Shown one piece after another: positions 8,809 to 17,284 of a stretch of 64,000 nt of DNA. Each line of letters starts with the position of its first letter. Position 1 is the stretch's first letter. The stretch is from JALYRV01 sp036675475. GTDB taxonomy: Bacteria > Acidobacteriota > Vicinamibacteria > Vicinamibacterales > SCN-69-37. The stretch covers positions 1 to 64,000 of the forward strand of contig JAKFEY010000099.1 of the NCBI GenBank assembly GCA_036675475.1. Reading direction: 5' to 3'. A program made the position numbers and the translations under genes. The notes below the pieces were generated by a model that did no database searches, was not told the origin of the DNA, and saw nothing but the letters and a program-made list of their open reading frames with translations.

Positions 8809-9533
8809 TGGGGATGGATACGCACGCTCAACTGAAGGGCCGCACCGCGGTCGTGACCGGCGGCTCGAAAGGCATCGGGCTCGCCATTGCCGCGGCATTT
8901 GCCGGCGCCGGCGCGAATGTCGCCATTACGGGCCGCGACGAACAGGCCCTGGCCGCGGCCGAACAGACGATTCGCTCAGGCGGCGGCTCCGTCTTTGCCA
9001 GCCGCACGGACGTTCGCGAGCTGGCGGCCGTCGAGCAGCTCATGCAGGAAACGGCGGCTCGCTTCGGCGGCATCGACGTGCTCGTCAACAACGCGGGCGT
9101 CGGCGCGTTCGGGCCGATCGACGAAATGCGTGTCGAAGACTGGCACACCGTGATCGACACCAACCTCACGGGGGCCTTCTACTGTGCCCGCACCGCATTG
9201 CCCTACCTCCGCAAAAGCGCCCACGCCTACATCGTCAACATCAGCAGCCTGGCGGGGAAGAACTGGTTTGCGGGCGGCGCCGCGTACTGCGCGTCGAAGG
9301 CGGGGCTCAATGCGTTCAGCGAGGCGCTGATGCAGGACGTGCGGCAGCACGACATCCGCGTGTCGTACGTCATGCCCGGGTCGGTGAACACGGAGTTCAA
9401 CTTCATGGGCGCCAAGCCTGCCGACTGGAAGCTGACCGGCGATGACATCGCGGAAGTCGTGCTCGGCCTTGTGACGAGTCACAAGCGCGCGCTGGCCAGC
9501 CGCGTCGAGATCAGGCCGTCGAAGCCGAAGTAG
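8808..9533 (+). CDS. short-chain dehydrogenase/reductase
   Basis: The 241-residue protein has the classical SDR cofactor motif TGGSKGIG, the NNAGVGAFG motif, catalytic Ser in INISSLAG and the YCASK active site (Tyr and Lys). The substrate is not identifiable. The ATG at 8808 follows GGAGGT by 8 nt; an ATG two codons later (8814) would fit leaderless initiation. Its 3' end overlaps the convergent MFS gene by 23 bp. Confidence 0.9.
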   Translation: MGMDTHAQLKGRTAVVTGGSKGIGLAIAAAFAGAGANVAITGRDEQALAAAEQTIRSGGGSVFASRTDVRELAAVEQLMQETAARFGGIDVLVNNAGVGAFGPIDEMRVEDWHTVIDTNLTGAFYCARTALPYLRKSAHAYIVNISSLAGKNWFAGGAAYCASKAGLNAFSEALMQDVRQHDIRVSYVMPGSVNTEFNFMGAKPADWKLTGDDIAEVVLGLVTSHKRALASRVEIRPSKPK

Positions 9534-10758
9534 GCGCAATCTCCGACACGCGCGGCGCGAACAGCAGCCACGCGATGCCGGGCAGCCACATGACGCCGCC
9601 GATGATGAGCGCCATCACGCGCGGGTCGATGGCCAGCGCCTCCATGGCGGTGGCGGTGGCGAAGCTGATGCCGGCCTGCATCAGCGTGACGGCAAACAAT
9701 TCCGCTGCGAACACGCGGCCGCGATAGCGGTCGGGCACCGACATCTGCAGCAGCACGCTGCTCGCCACCCACAGCAGCGATCCAAACACGTGCGCCGCGA
9801 CGACGGTGGCGGCGGCGGACCAGATGTTCGGCGCAATCGCGAGCGTCGCGTAGGCGGTGCCCGCCGCGAAATAGGACGGCCCGATGGCGCGCCTGAGGCG
9901 CCGCGGATCGCGTCCGATCAGACGGTTGACGACCAGCGCGCCGCCTGCCGCGCCCACGCCGCGCGCGGCATACAGCACGCCGATGCCCGCGTCGGCGCTG
10001 CCTCCCACCGGAAAGATGCGCTCGCCGAACACCGTGAGCAGCAGCAGCGCGCCGCCGGCGATGGACCAGCCGCCTTTGACCAGCGCCACCGACCCGACGG
10101 CCGGGTGCGCGCGCATGTACGAGAGTCCCTCGAGCAGATCGCGGAAGCCGCCATGCGACTCGTGAGGCTGCCGCGCCGGCATGCGGATGCCCGCGATCAA
10201 CGCCGCCGAGACGAAGAACGACAGCGAGTTGAGCAGGAACGCCGTGTCGCGCCCCGCGACCGCGGCCACGAGCCCGCCGAGCGACGCGCCAATCGCCAGC
10301 ATCGCCGACCAGCTCGCCGTCGACAGCGCATTCGCGGTGACGAGATCGTCCTTGTCGACGACCATCGGGATGGTCGACGAGCGCGCGGGCTCGAAGAAGC
10401 CGCTTGCCGCCATCGAGACGCCGATGGCCGCGTAGGCGATCCAGACCGTCGACGGCGTGTCGGCGAGCAGCAATCCCAGCACGGCGAAGCCGCGCAGCAG
10501 ATCCGCGCCCACCATGATCCGCTGCCGATCGTGGCGGTCCACGATCACGCCGGCCAGTGGGCCGACGATGGCGACGGGGAGGTACTGGACGACCATCATC
10601 GCCGCCACGGCGGTGGGTGATTGCGTCAGCTCGTACAGCAGCGCATAGACGGCGACCATGTTGAACCAGTCGCCGAGCTGGCTGACGAGCTGCCCGAACC
10701 AGAGCAGCCGGAAGTTGCGATTGCGCGCGACGAGACCGGGCCGTGACGAGGGCTTCAG
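9511..10758 (-). CDS. MFS transporter (EntS-like)
   Basis: The protein, about 415 residues, has some twelve hydrophobic segments and the N-terminal pattern NRNFRLLWFGQLVSQLGDWF followed by IVDRHDRQRIMVGADLLRG, typical of the MFS_3/enterobactin-exporter-like group. It probably exports a small molecule. No ATG, GTG or TTG lies at a sensible N-terminus without entering the divergent gene; a CTG at 10758, 7 nt after a minus-strand TATACT, would give MKPSSRPGLVARNRNF and is proposed as a leaderless CTG start. That start is the uncertain part. Confidence 0.8.
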   Translation of the reverse strand: MKPSSRPGLVARNRNFRLLWFGQLVSQLGDWFNMVAVYALLYELTQSPTAVAAMMVVQYLPVAIVGPLAGVIVDRHDRQRIMVGADLLRGFAVLGLLLADTPSTVWIAYAAIGVSMAASGFFEPARSSTIPMVVDKDDLVTANALSTASWSAMLAIGASLGGLVAAVAGRDTAFLLNSLSFFVSAALIAGIRMPARQPHESHGGFRDLLEGLSYMRAHPAVGSVALVKGGWSIAGGALLLLTVFGERIFPVGGSADAGIGVLYAARGVGAAGGALVVNRLIGRDPRRLRRAIGPSYFAAGTAYATLAIAPNIWSAAATVVAAHVFGSLLWVASSVLLQMSVPDRYRGRVFAAELFAVTLMQAGISFATATAMEALAIDPRVMALIIGGVMWLPGIAWLLFAPRVSEIAPTSASTA

Positions 10759-10765
10759 ATCGAAA

Positions 10766-10773
10766 AGTATAAT
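10766..10773. promoter_or_regulatory. overlapping divergent -10 boxes
   Basis: AGTATAAT reads TATAAT on the plus strand (10768-10773), 8 nt before the pseudokinase ATG, and TATACT on the minus strand (10766-10771), 7 nt before the proposed MFS CTG start. Both transcripts would be leaderless or nearly so. No good -35 is seen. Confidence 0.55.
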
Positions 10774-10781
10774 CGCCGGTG

Positions 10782-11561
10782 ATGCGCGAGAGTGCCGGGC
10801 CTTATCGTCTGCTGGAGCGAACCGGCGAAGATCGGATTGGCGAGACCTTTCGCGCGCGCGACACCGCACGCGGCCGCACCGCCATGGTGAGGCTCGTGCA
10901 TCCGCACATCGCGGAAGATCATGCCAAGCGCGCGGCCCTCGTGGCCGACGCGCAGAAGGCCGCCGCCGTTTCGCATCCCGCCATCGCCGCTCTCTACGAC
11001 ATCGTTGACGAGGGACCGGATCTGGCGCTCGCGCACGAGCACGTGGAGGGACGCACGCTCGCGGCCACGCTCGGCGGCACGCCGCTCAACGCGCGGCTGG
11101 CGGTGGCCATCGCCATTCAGGTGGCCGACGGCCTGGCGGAGCTGCATGCGGGGGATCTCACGCACGGAGCCGTCGACGGCGAGCACATCGTGATCACGCC
11201 GCGCGGCCAGGCGAAGCTGCTCGATGCGGGGCTGACGCGGTGGCTGGCGATCGCGCCCGATCCCACTGACGACATCAGTGCCCTCGGCGCGCTGCTGTCG
11301 TCGATGACGGGCACCCACCTGCCGCGCGCGCAGTGGGCCGACGATCTGCGCGCGATCATCGAGCGCACGCGGCCGGATCATCCGCGGCGCTTTCAGGCGG
11401 CAGCCACGCTCGCGGCGGAGCTGCGCAGCGTGTCGGCCATGCTCGAAGCACGCGCCGATGCCGCGCCGCCCATGGCTGCGGCATCAGGCAAGTCGGTGGT
11501 GCTGTGGGCGCTGCTGGCGCTGGTGCTGCTCGCGCTCGGCGCGTGGTTTCTATTGGCCTAG
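10782..11561 (+). CDS. membrane-anchored serine/threonine pseudokinase
   Basis: The 259-residue protein has a kinase-like fold (GPYRLLERTGEDRIGETFRA at the N-terminus) and a C-terminal transmembrane helix (VVLWALLALVLLALGAWFLL). The glycine loop is poor, the usual VAVK lysine region reads AMVRLV, the HRDLKPxN loop is replaced by LTHGAVDGEHIV, and DFG by LLDAGL. It is therefore probably catalytically dead and serves in binding or scaffolding. A similar degenerate kinase is at 43071-44132. Its 3' end overlaps the convergent dehydratase by 12 bp. Confidence 0.75.
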   Translation: MRESAGPYRLLERTGEDRIGETFRARDTARGRTAMVRLVHPHIAEDHAKRAALVADAQKAAAVSHPAIAALYDIVDEGPDLALAHEHVEGRTLAATLGGTPLNARLAVAIAIQVADGLAELHAGDLTHGAVDGEHIVITPRGQAKLLDAGLTRWLAIAPDPTDDISALGALLSSMTGTHLPRAQWADDLRAIIERTRPDHPRRFQAAATLAAELRSVSAMLEARADAAPPMAAASGKSVVLWALLALVLLALGAWFLLA

Positions 11562-12485
11562 GTCCCGCAGGCGTCCGGGGTCGACGTTGCCGCCTGAGAG
11601 GATGACCGCGACGCGCGTCCCTTGCAGGTCGAACGCCCCCGCCAGAAGCGCGGCCACACCCACGGCGCCGGCGCCTTCCACGGTCTGATCCTCGAAGCTC
11701 ACGAGGCCGCGCATGGCCGTCGCGATCTGATCCTCAGTCACCGCACACACCGGCACGCCGAGATCGCGAATCAGGTCAAAGGTGATGCTGCCAGGTTCGG
11801 CGTTGCCGGCAAGGCCGTCCGCAAGCGTCGACGAGACTTCGACTTCGATCAGGCGTCCGGCAGCGAGCGCGCTCGTGAACACCGGCGATGCCGCAGCCTC
11901 GACGCCGCGCACGGATGGCGGCTCCGGCGTCGACGCGGCCGCCAGCGCGACACCGCTGATCAGGCCACCTCCGCCCACCGGCACAATCAGCGCGTCGAGG
12001 CCTGGCAGATCTTCGAGCACGTCAAGGCCGACGGTGCCCGCGCCTGCGATCACGTCAGGGTGGTTGTACGGCGAGATGTAAGGCAGATCATGCTCGCGCG
12101 CGAATGCGAGCGCCATCGTCTCGGCCTCGTCGTAGCTCGCGCACAGTTCGAGCCGCGCGCCATGCCGCCGAATCGGATCGAGCTTTGCGTGGGGTGCCGT
12201 CTTCGGCGTAAATACCGTGAGCTCGACACCCAGCTCGCGCGCCGCATACGCCATCGCGCGCCCGTGATTGCCTGCCGACGCCGTCACCGCGCGCGGTACA
12301 TCCGCGAGCATCAGCGCGTTGAGGGCGCCGCGCGTCTTGAAGGAGCCCTCCAGCTGCTGATGCTCGAGTTTCAGCCAGACGTCCGCGCCCGATGCCTGCG
12401 ACAGCCACGCGGATCGCGCCATCGGGGTTCTTACGACGCGTCCGCGAAGGCGCGCGGCGGCGGCGACGACGTCTGAGGAAAGCAT
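11550..12485 (-). CDS. threonine/serine dehydratase-like PLP enzyme
   Basis: The 311-residue protein has the PLP Schiff-base lysine in GSFKTRGA, the SAGNHGRAMA phosphate or carboxylate loop and the glycine-rich PLP phosphate site VGGGGLISG. This is the layout of fold-type II threonine dehydratases lacking the C-terminal regulatory domain, as in catabolic TdcB or serine racemase. It probably deaminates threonine or serine to the 2-oxoacid. It is the last of three same-strand genes, starting 4 nt after the receiver-like gene stops. Confidence 0.85.
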   Translation of the reverse strand: MLSSDVVAAAARLRGRVVRTPMARSAWLSQASGADVWLKLEHQQLEGSFKTRGALNALMLADVPRAVTASAGNHGRAMAYAARELGVELTVFTPKTAPHAKLDPIRRHGARLELCASYDEAETMALAFAREHDLPYISPYNHPDVIAGAGTVGLDVLEDLPGLDALIVPVGGGGLISGVALAAASTPEPPSVRGVEAAASPVFTSALAAGRLIEVEVSSTLADGLAGNAEPGSITFDLIRDLGVPVCAVTEDQIATAMRGLVSFEDQTVEGAGAVGVAALLAGAFDLQGTRVAVILSGGNVDPGRLRDLGQ

Positions 12486-12489
12486 GAGG

Positions 12490-12813
12490 TCAGAGCGCCA
12501 GCAGGTCGGGGAGGGCGTTGACGAACGCCGAGCGCGCCATCACTTCGATGGGGGCAGCTGCGCGCGCATCGCGGATGCGCTCGGCATGCACGTGCGAGAC
12601 AAAGCCGACGATGCGAAGGGCAGGTTGCGCGGCCGCGATGGCGGCGACGGTCTCGATGGCCGCGGCGCCGTCGAGATCCACGATCGCCATGCGCGCGCCG
12701 GCCAGCGCCACGCCGGACGGCTCGCGCAAAAAGGAAACCGTCGCCCCGGTGTGCGAGGCGACGGCGCGAATCTTCGAGCGAAACAGCAGGTCGTCGACGA
12801 ACGCGGCGATCAC
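12490..12813 (-). CDS. receiver-like (CheY-fold) small protein
   Basis: This 107-residue protein has alternating strand and helix segments like a response-regulator receiver: AAFVDDLLFRSKIRA, then ARMAIVDLDGAAAIE, then LRIVGFVSHV. The acidic pair and a possible phospho-Asp (VDLDG) are present, but the conserved Lys is not evident, so it may not be phosphorylated. The GTG start overlaps the stop codon of the upstream phosphatidyltransferase gene, so the two are translationally coupled. The role is unknown. Confidence 0.6.
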   Translation of the reverse strand: MIAAFVDDLLFRSKIRAVASHTGATVSFLREPSGVALAGARMAIVDLDGAAAIETVAAIAAAQPALRIVGFVSHVHAERIRDARAAAPIEVMARSAFVNALPDLLAL

Positions 12814-13502
12814 GAGCCGATTGTAACGCGCGCGGGCAGCGGCTCGGCCGCATACAGCTCCCGCGTGTGCCGCACGGCCGCGACGCCTGCCGTGATGAGC
12901 AGCCCCGCGGCGCCCATCCATGCGCCCACGTCGAACAGCTTCATGGTCTGGCCGAGCAGCGTGACGTCGGCGCCCCACAGCAGCTTGAGCGTGCCGGCCG
13001 CGAGCAGAATGCGCAGCTCGGTCGGGCCGATGCGCCAGAACGACATGTGAAAGCGGCCGAGCGCGTGCGTTGCGAGATAGACCTCGATCGACAGCAGGTA
13101 ATAGGCCACGAGAAACGCGAGCATCGCGACCGCCGAACTGAAGCCGCCAAGCACGAGACCGCCGAGCAGCACCAGGATGCCCGCCGCATCGAGCACGTGA
13201 TCGACATAGAAGCCGTAGCGGGGCCGCTCGTGCCTGCGCACGCGGGCCAGCGTGCCGTCGAGACTGTCGCCAAACCAGTTGAGCGCCAGGAACAGGACGA
13301 CGAGCCCCAGCGCCGGCGGCCACCACGACGCCAGCCAGAAGCTTGCGCCGGCGCCTGCCATGGACAGGCCCGCCAGCGCCGTCAGGTGATCGGAATTGAA
13401 CCGCGCGGGGATGCGCGAGGCCATCCGCACGAGCGCGCGCTTTTCAACGGCGGCCAGCAGGCTGTGATGCTCGCGAACGGCTGAAACGTAAGGTTGTGCC
13501 AT
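12810..13502 (-). CDS. CDP-alcohol phosphatidyltransferase family protein
   Basis: The 230-residue membrane protein has the family signature DGTLARVRRHERPRYGFYVDHVLD, which fits DGxxAR-x8-G-x3-D-x3-D, plus about six hydrophobic helices. It transfers a phosphoalcohol from a CDP-linked donor in phospholipid synthesis; the acceptor alcohol is unknown. GAGGAG lies 4 nt before the ATG. It heads a three-gene minus-strand run with the receiver-like and dehydratase genes. Confidence 0.88.
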   Translation of the reverse strand: MAQPYVSAVREHHSLLAAVEKRALVRMASRIPARFNSDHLTALAGLSMAGAGASFWLASWWPPALGLVVLFLALNWFGDSLDGTLARVRRHERPRYGFYVDHVLDAAGILVLLGGLVLGGFSSAVAMLAFLVAYYLLSIEVYLATHALGRFHMSFWRIGPTELRILLAAGTLKLLWGADVTLLGQTMKLFDVGAWMGAAGLLITAGVAAVRHTRELYAAEPLPARVTIGS

Positions 13503-13543
13503 GGAACTCCTCTTACCGGATCAATGCGAGAATCGGAGAAGAG

Positions 13544-14218
13544 ATGGCTCAAGCGATGATTTTCGAGGCGGCGGCCGCGCCGCCCTTCATGAAAAACGGC
13601 TTCGTGCTCGGCTGCCCCGTCACCCGCGCCGCGGTGGTCATCGATCCGGGTGATGAGGTCGCCGATCTGATCGCCGCCGTCAAACAGCATGAGCTCAACG
13701 TCACGCACATTCTGCTGACCCATGCGCATCTGGATCACGTGACCGGCGTCAGGGCCGCGCGCGATGCTTTCAAGGCGCCCGTGTATCTGCATCGCGACGA
13801 TCAGCAGATGTACGACGCGGTGGTGCAGCAGGGACAGATGTTCGGCTTGCACGTAGAGCAGCCGCCGCCCGTCGATCGCTACTACGAGGACGGCGCGACG
13901 CTGTCGTTTGGAAATTTCGCGATCGACGTGCTGCACACGCCCGGACACTGCCCGGGCGGCGTGTGCCTGGCGGTCAGCCCGTCGACACCTGCCGTTCGCA
14001 TGCCGTCGGGCGAGGCGCACGAGCTGTTTGTCGGCGACACGCTGTTTTCAGGATCCATCGGCCGCACGGATCTTCCCGGATGCAATCACGACGCGCTGAT
14101 GCGGTCGATCCACGACGTGTTGCTGGGATTCCCGGACGCGACGCCCGTGCACTCAGGGCACGGGCCGTCGACGACGATTGGGCAGGAGCGGCGAACGAAC
14201 CCGTTCTTGACGCGCTAG
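13544..14218 (+). CDS. metallo-beta-lactamase fold hydrolase (glyoxalase II-like)
   Basis: The 224-residue protein has the metal-binding THAHLDHVTG motif, a second His in HTPGHCPGG, the Asp in FVGDTLF and the late His in VHSGHGPS. This set and the size match the short glyoxalase II/hydroxyacylglutathione hydrolase-like group, but the thioester substrate is not proven. GAGAAGAG directly precedes the ATG. The 3' end overlaps the convergent FHA gene by 4 bp. Confidence 0.88.
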   Translation: MAQAMIFEAAAAPPFMKNGFVLGCPVTRAAVVIDPGDEVADLIAAVKQHELNVTHILLTHAHLDHVTGVRAARDAFKAPVYLHRDDQQMYDAVVQQGQMFGLHVEQPPPVDRYYEDGATLSFGNFAIDVLHTPGHCPGGVCLAVSPSTPAVRMPSGEAHELFVGDTLFSGSIGRTDLPGCNHDALMRSIHDVLLGFPDATPVHSGHGPSTTIGQERRTNPFLTR

Positions 14219-14523
14219 ACGTTGTCGTTACGCGACACGGTCAGAACAACCTGGCCAACACCCAGCTGATCGCCTGGTTGTGCGATCGCGCGCGTGATGC
14301 GCTTGCCGTTGATGTGTGTGCCGTTCGTGCTGTCCAGATCCTCGACGATCAGCTGACCTGACTTGTCGGCCGTGAGGCGACAGTGCACGCGCGACACGAG
14401 CGGCGCGTCCACGATGAAGTCCGCGCGCGTGGCGCGGCCCACCGTCTTGATCGATCCGTCGGACAACCGGAACGTCTTGCCTTCAGGCTTGTCGGCGAGG
14501 CCGTCGGCGCGCAGCACCCACAT
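14215..14523 (-). CDS. FHA-domain protein
   Basis: The 102-residue protein is essentially a single forkhead-associated domain, with GRATRADFIV, the phosphothreonine-binding SRVHCRL and DLDSTNGTHING. FHA domains bind phosphothreonine peptides. Its ATG shares one base with the stop of the upstream PntA-like gene (TGATG), indicating translational coupling. Partner kinases may lie elsewhere; the pseudokinases in this window are possible but unproven partners. Confidence 0.88.
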   Translation of the reverse strand: MWVLRADGLADKPEGKTFRLSDGSIKTVGRATRADFIVDAPLVSRVHCRLTADKSGQLIVEDLDSTNGTHINGKRITRAIAQPGDQLGVGQVVLTVSRNDNV

Positions 14524-15677
14524 CACGTGATCCGCTCGTGCACGACCGCGCCGTCGCGCGTCACCAGCGTCTCCTTCGTGATCTCATCGTCGAGCTCGAG
14601 CCGGATGCGCGCGGGGCTTTCGTCACCCTTGTCGCGCCGCGCGAGGTGCAGCAGGAACGTGGTGATGTTGCGCGCGTACATCTGCGACGCGTCGTGCGGC
14701 ACGGTGCCGGGCAGATTCGTGGGGCCGAGAATCGTCACGCCATGCGCGTCCACGGTCTCGTTCGCCTTCGTGAGCTCGCAGTTGCCGCCGCGTTCCGCGG
14801 CCAGATCGACGATGACCGAGCCGGCGGGCATCGCGGCCACCATGTCGGCGGTGATGAGCACGGGCGACTTGCGCCCGGGCACGGCGGCGGTGGTGACGAC
14901 GATGTCGGAGCCGGAGACCCACTTCATCATCATGTCGCGCTGACGGCGATAGAACGCCTCGTCCTGCGCCACGGCGTAGCCGCCCTTGTCTTCGGCGCCT
15001 GTCGTTTCGAGCGGCAGCTCGGCGAACCGGGCGCCCAGGCTCATGACCTGTTCCCTGGCGGCGGGCCGCACGTCGTACGCCTCGACGCGCGCGCCGAGAC
15101 GGCGGGCGGTGGCGATCGCCATGAGGCCGGCGACGCCGGCGCCGATGACGAACACGCGCGCGGGCGAGATCGTGCCGGCGGCGGTCGTGAGCATGGGGAA
15201 CAGCCGCGGCGCGGCGACGGCGGCCTCGAGCACGGCTTTGTAGCCGGCGATGGTGGCCATCGACGACAGCGCGTCCATGCTCTGCGCGCGCGTGATGCGC
15301 GGCATCAGCTCCATCGAGAAGCTGGTCACGCCGCGTGACGCCATCTTCCGCGCGCCGTCGGCATTCGAGAGGGGATCGCTGAATCCGATGACCGTCTGGC
15401 CGGCGCGATAGGCGGCGAGGTCGGCCTCGCTGTCGGCGTTCGCGGCCGACGTCCGTACCTGCAGCACGACGTCGGCGGCGAAGGCGCCCGCGCGATCCGT
15501 CAGGCGCGCGCCCTGCTTTTCGTAGTCGGCGTCGGGAAATCCGGCCTCGCGCCCGGCGTCGCGTTCGACGGCGACGTCGAAGCCGGCTTTGCGGATGGAC
15601 GCGACGACAGCGGGCACGATCGCGACGCGGCGCTCGCCGGGCGCGGTTTCCTTGGGAACTCCGACGGTTGCACTCAT
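14523..15677 (-). CDS. pntA: NAD(P) transhydrogenase alpha subunit, soluble part
   Basis: The 384-residue protein starts MSATVGVPKETAPGERRVA and has the NAD-binding GAGVAGLMAIATARRLGA and the region KGGYAVAQDE with PAGSVIVDLAAERGGN. This matches domain I of transhydrogenase (and the related alanine dehydrogenases). The membrane part of the alpha subunit and a PntB gene are absent here, so the enzyme must be completed from elsewhere or works differently. The FHA gene follows with a 1-nt overlap. Confidence 0.88.
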   Translation of the reverse strand: MSATVGVPKETAPGERRVAIVPAVVASIRKAGFDVAVERDAGREAGFPDADYEKQGARLTDRAGAFAADVVLQVRTSAANADSEADLAAYRAGQTVIGFSDPLSNADGARKMASRGVTSFSMELMPRITRAQSMDALSSMATIAGYKAVLEAAVAAPRLFPMLTTAAGTISPARVFVIGAGVAGLMAIATARRLGARVEAYDVRPAAREQVMSLGARFAELPLETTGAEDKGGYAVAQDEAFYRRQRDMMMKWVSGSDIVVTTAAVPGRKSPVLITADMVAAMPAGSVIVDLAAERGGNCELTKANETVDAHGVTILGPTNLPGTVPHDASQMYARNITTFLLHLARRDKGDESPARIRLELDDEITKETLVTRDGAVVHERIT

Positions 15678-15691
15678 GACGCGCGAAGAGT

Positions 15692-17284
15692 CTATCGTAG
15701 ACCGAGCGTCTGCTTCAGGAATGAGGCGATCGCGGCGGCCGATCCAGGCGCGAAACCGTCCCCCTCGATCGTGACGATGGTGGACGGCGCGACTTTCTTC
15801 CGCGCGTTCGCGAGCGCGAGCAGGGTGTCGGCGTGATGCGGCGCGACTTCGGCGTCGCCTGAGGCGCGCACGATGAGCAGCGGCTGTTTGACCTGCTTCA
15901 TGACCGCCGCCGGATCGAACGTCAGGAAGCTGCGGAACCACGGCGTATCGACGGTCGCGCGCAGCTGCGGATCGACGCCTTCCCATCCGCGGCCCGTGAG
16001 CGCCGCATCCATCAGCCGCCGCTGCGTCGCGATGCGGGCGTCGCGCTCGGCCTGATCGAGCTGCATCCGGCCAAGCACGCTCTGCTGCTGCTCGAGAATC
16101 AGGTCGTATCCGCTGGTGCCGGGGCCGCCGAGCAGCACCGCGGCCTTCACTTTCTTCTCGCGCGACGCGGCAATCAACGCGATCGCGGCGCCCTCGTGGT
16201 GCCCCACGACGGCCAGGCGGTCCTTGTCGATGTCCTTGCGCTTCGACAGCCAGGTGATCGCCGCGCGGGCGTCATCGGCGTAGTCGTCGATGGTGGCCGC
16301 CTCGGGGCGTCCGCCGCTCTGGCCGACGCCGCGACGGTCGTACCGCAGCACGACGAAGCCCGCTTTCGCGAGCTCCCCCGCAAGACGGCCGAACGTGGGC
16401 ACGCCCGCGATCGATTCGTCACGGTTGGGCGCGTTGGCGCCGCCGATGAGCACCACGGCCGGCGCCCTGGCTGCCGCTGGCGCAGGCCAGGTGATGGTGG
16501 CGGCCAGGTTGAAGCCGTTGGCCGGCACGAAGACATTCTCGTCGGTCGGGTTGCGGTAGATCTCGGCGCGCGCGGACACCGTGGCGAGATCGTCGCGCAC
16601 CACGCTGAGGCCGGCGGCCGCAATCACCACGCGCGCGAGCCGGCCGCGCGCGTCCACGTCAACGGTGACCGGCAACTCGCGCCCCGGGTTCTGAATGGCG
16701 AGCTCGTACCGCTTGAGCGCCACCGTGCCGTCGGTGGTGGAAATCTTCTGCTCGCTGATCGAGCGGACGACCGCATCGATTTCCGCCTGCGGCACGACGA
16801 AAATCTTCAGCGCGGATCCGGCCGCAGCCGATCCAAGGCGCGCCGCCAGCACTTCGTACGCCGCGTAGAAGGCGTTGGGCAGCACGATGGTGCGCGGGGA
16901 AATCTGATGCGTCACCGAAGCGCGCTGGCCGTTCTGCAGATAGTCGGTCACGGCCGACGTCACGCCAAAGGTCGTCGTCGACGAAATGGGCTGCTCGCGC
17001 AGCAGCGCGTCAATCTTCAGCTCGCGCGGATGCCAGTCCGACGCGAGCGTCAGCTCGAAGGTGTTGATGACCAGCGGCGCGGGCGCGCGCTGGCTGCCGC
17101 TCGACGTCACGCGCCAGCCATTCGAGATTTTCGACACCGTCATCTCTTCGGTGCCGATTGGCGTGGACCCCGCGAAGATGGTGAACGAGGCCGGCCCTTC
17201 GGCAGGCGCCGGCAGCGTCTGGGCGCCGGCTGGCACGGCGGCCAGTAGGACACCAGCCAGGACGAGATTAAGATCGAGACGCAT
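15692..17284 (-). CDS. secreted alpha/beta hydrolase with altered nucleophile
   Basis: The 530-residue protein has a signal peptide (LNLVLAGVLLAAVPAGAQ), an N-terminal beta-rich domain to about residue 230, then an alpha/beta hydrolase domain with the oxyanion region VVLIGGANAPNRDE and RYDRRGVGQSGG. The nucleophile elbow reads VVGHHEGAA, so His stands where GxSxG would place the catalytic Ser. A C-terminal Asp (ASGDAEV) and His region is present. It may be inactive or use another mechanism. Its ATG overlaps the ATG of the divergent ygfZ-like gene. Confidence 0.8.
   Translation of the reverse strand: MRLDLNLVLAGVLLAAVPAGAQTLPAPAEGPASFTIFAGSTPIGTEEMTVSKISNGWRVTSSGSQRAPAPLVINTFELTLASDWHPRELKIDALLREQPISSTTTFGVTSAVTDYLQNGQRASVTHQISPRTIVLPNAFYAAYEVLAARLGSAAAGSALKIFVVPQAEIDAVVRSISEQKISTTDGTVALKRYELAIQNPGRELPVTVDVDARGRLARVVIAAAGLSVVRDDLATVSARAEIYRNPTDENVFVPANGFNLAATITWPAPAAARAPAVVLIGGANAPNRDESIAGVPTFGRLAGELAKAGFVVLRYDRRGVGQSGGRPEAATIDDYADDARAAITWLSKRKDIDKDRLAVVGHHEGAAIALIAASREKKVKAAVLLGGPGTSGYDLILEQQQSVLGRMQLDQAERDARIATQRRLMDAALTGRGWEGVDPQLRATVDTPWFRSFLTFDPAAVMKQVKQPLLIVRASGDAEVAPHHADTLLALANARKKVAPSTIVTIEGDGFAPGSAAAIASFLKQTLGLR
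17269..17274 (+). promoter_or_regulatory. putative -10 box for the ygfZ-like gene
   Basis: TAAGAT ends 8 nt before the ATG at 17283 and lies within codons 4-6 of the divergent hydrolase gene. No ribosome binding site is seen, which points to leaderless translation. Confidence 0.45.

Noticed and set aside
14523..15677. Alanine dehydrogenase
   Set aside because: The fold is shared, but the KGGYAVAQDE region and overall match fit the transhydrogenase alpha subunit better. The alternative is not fully excluded.
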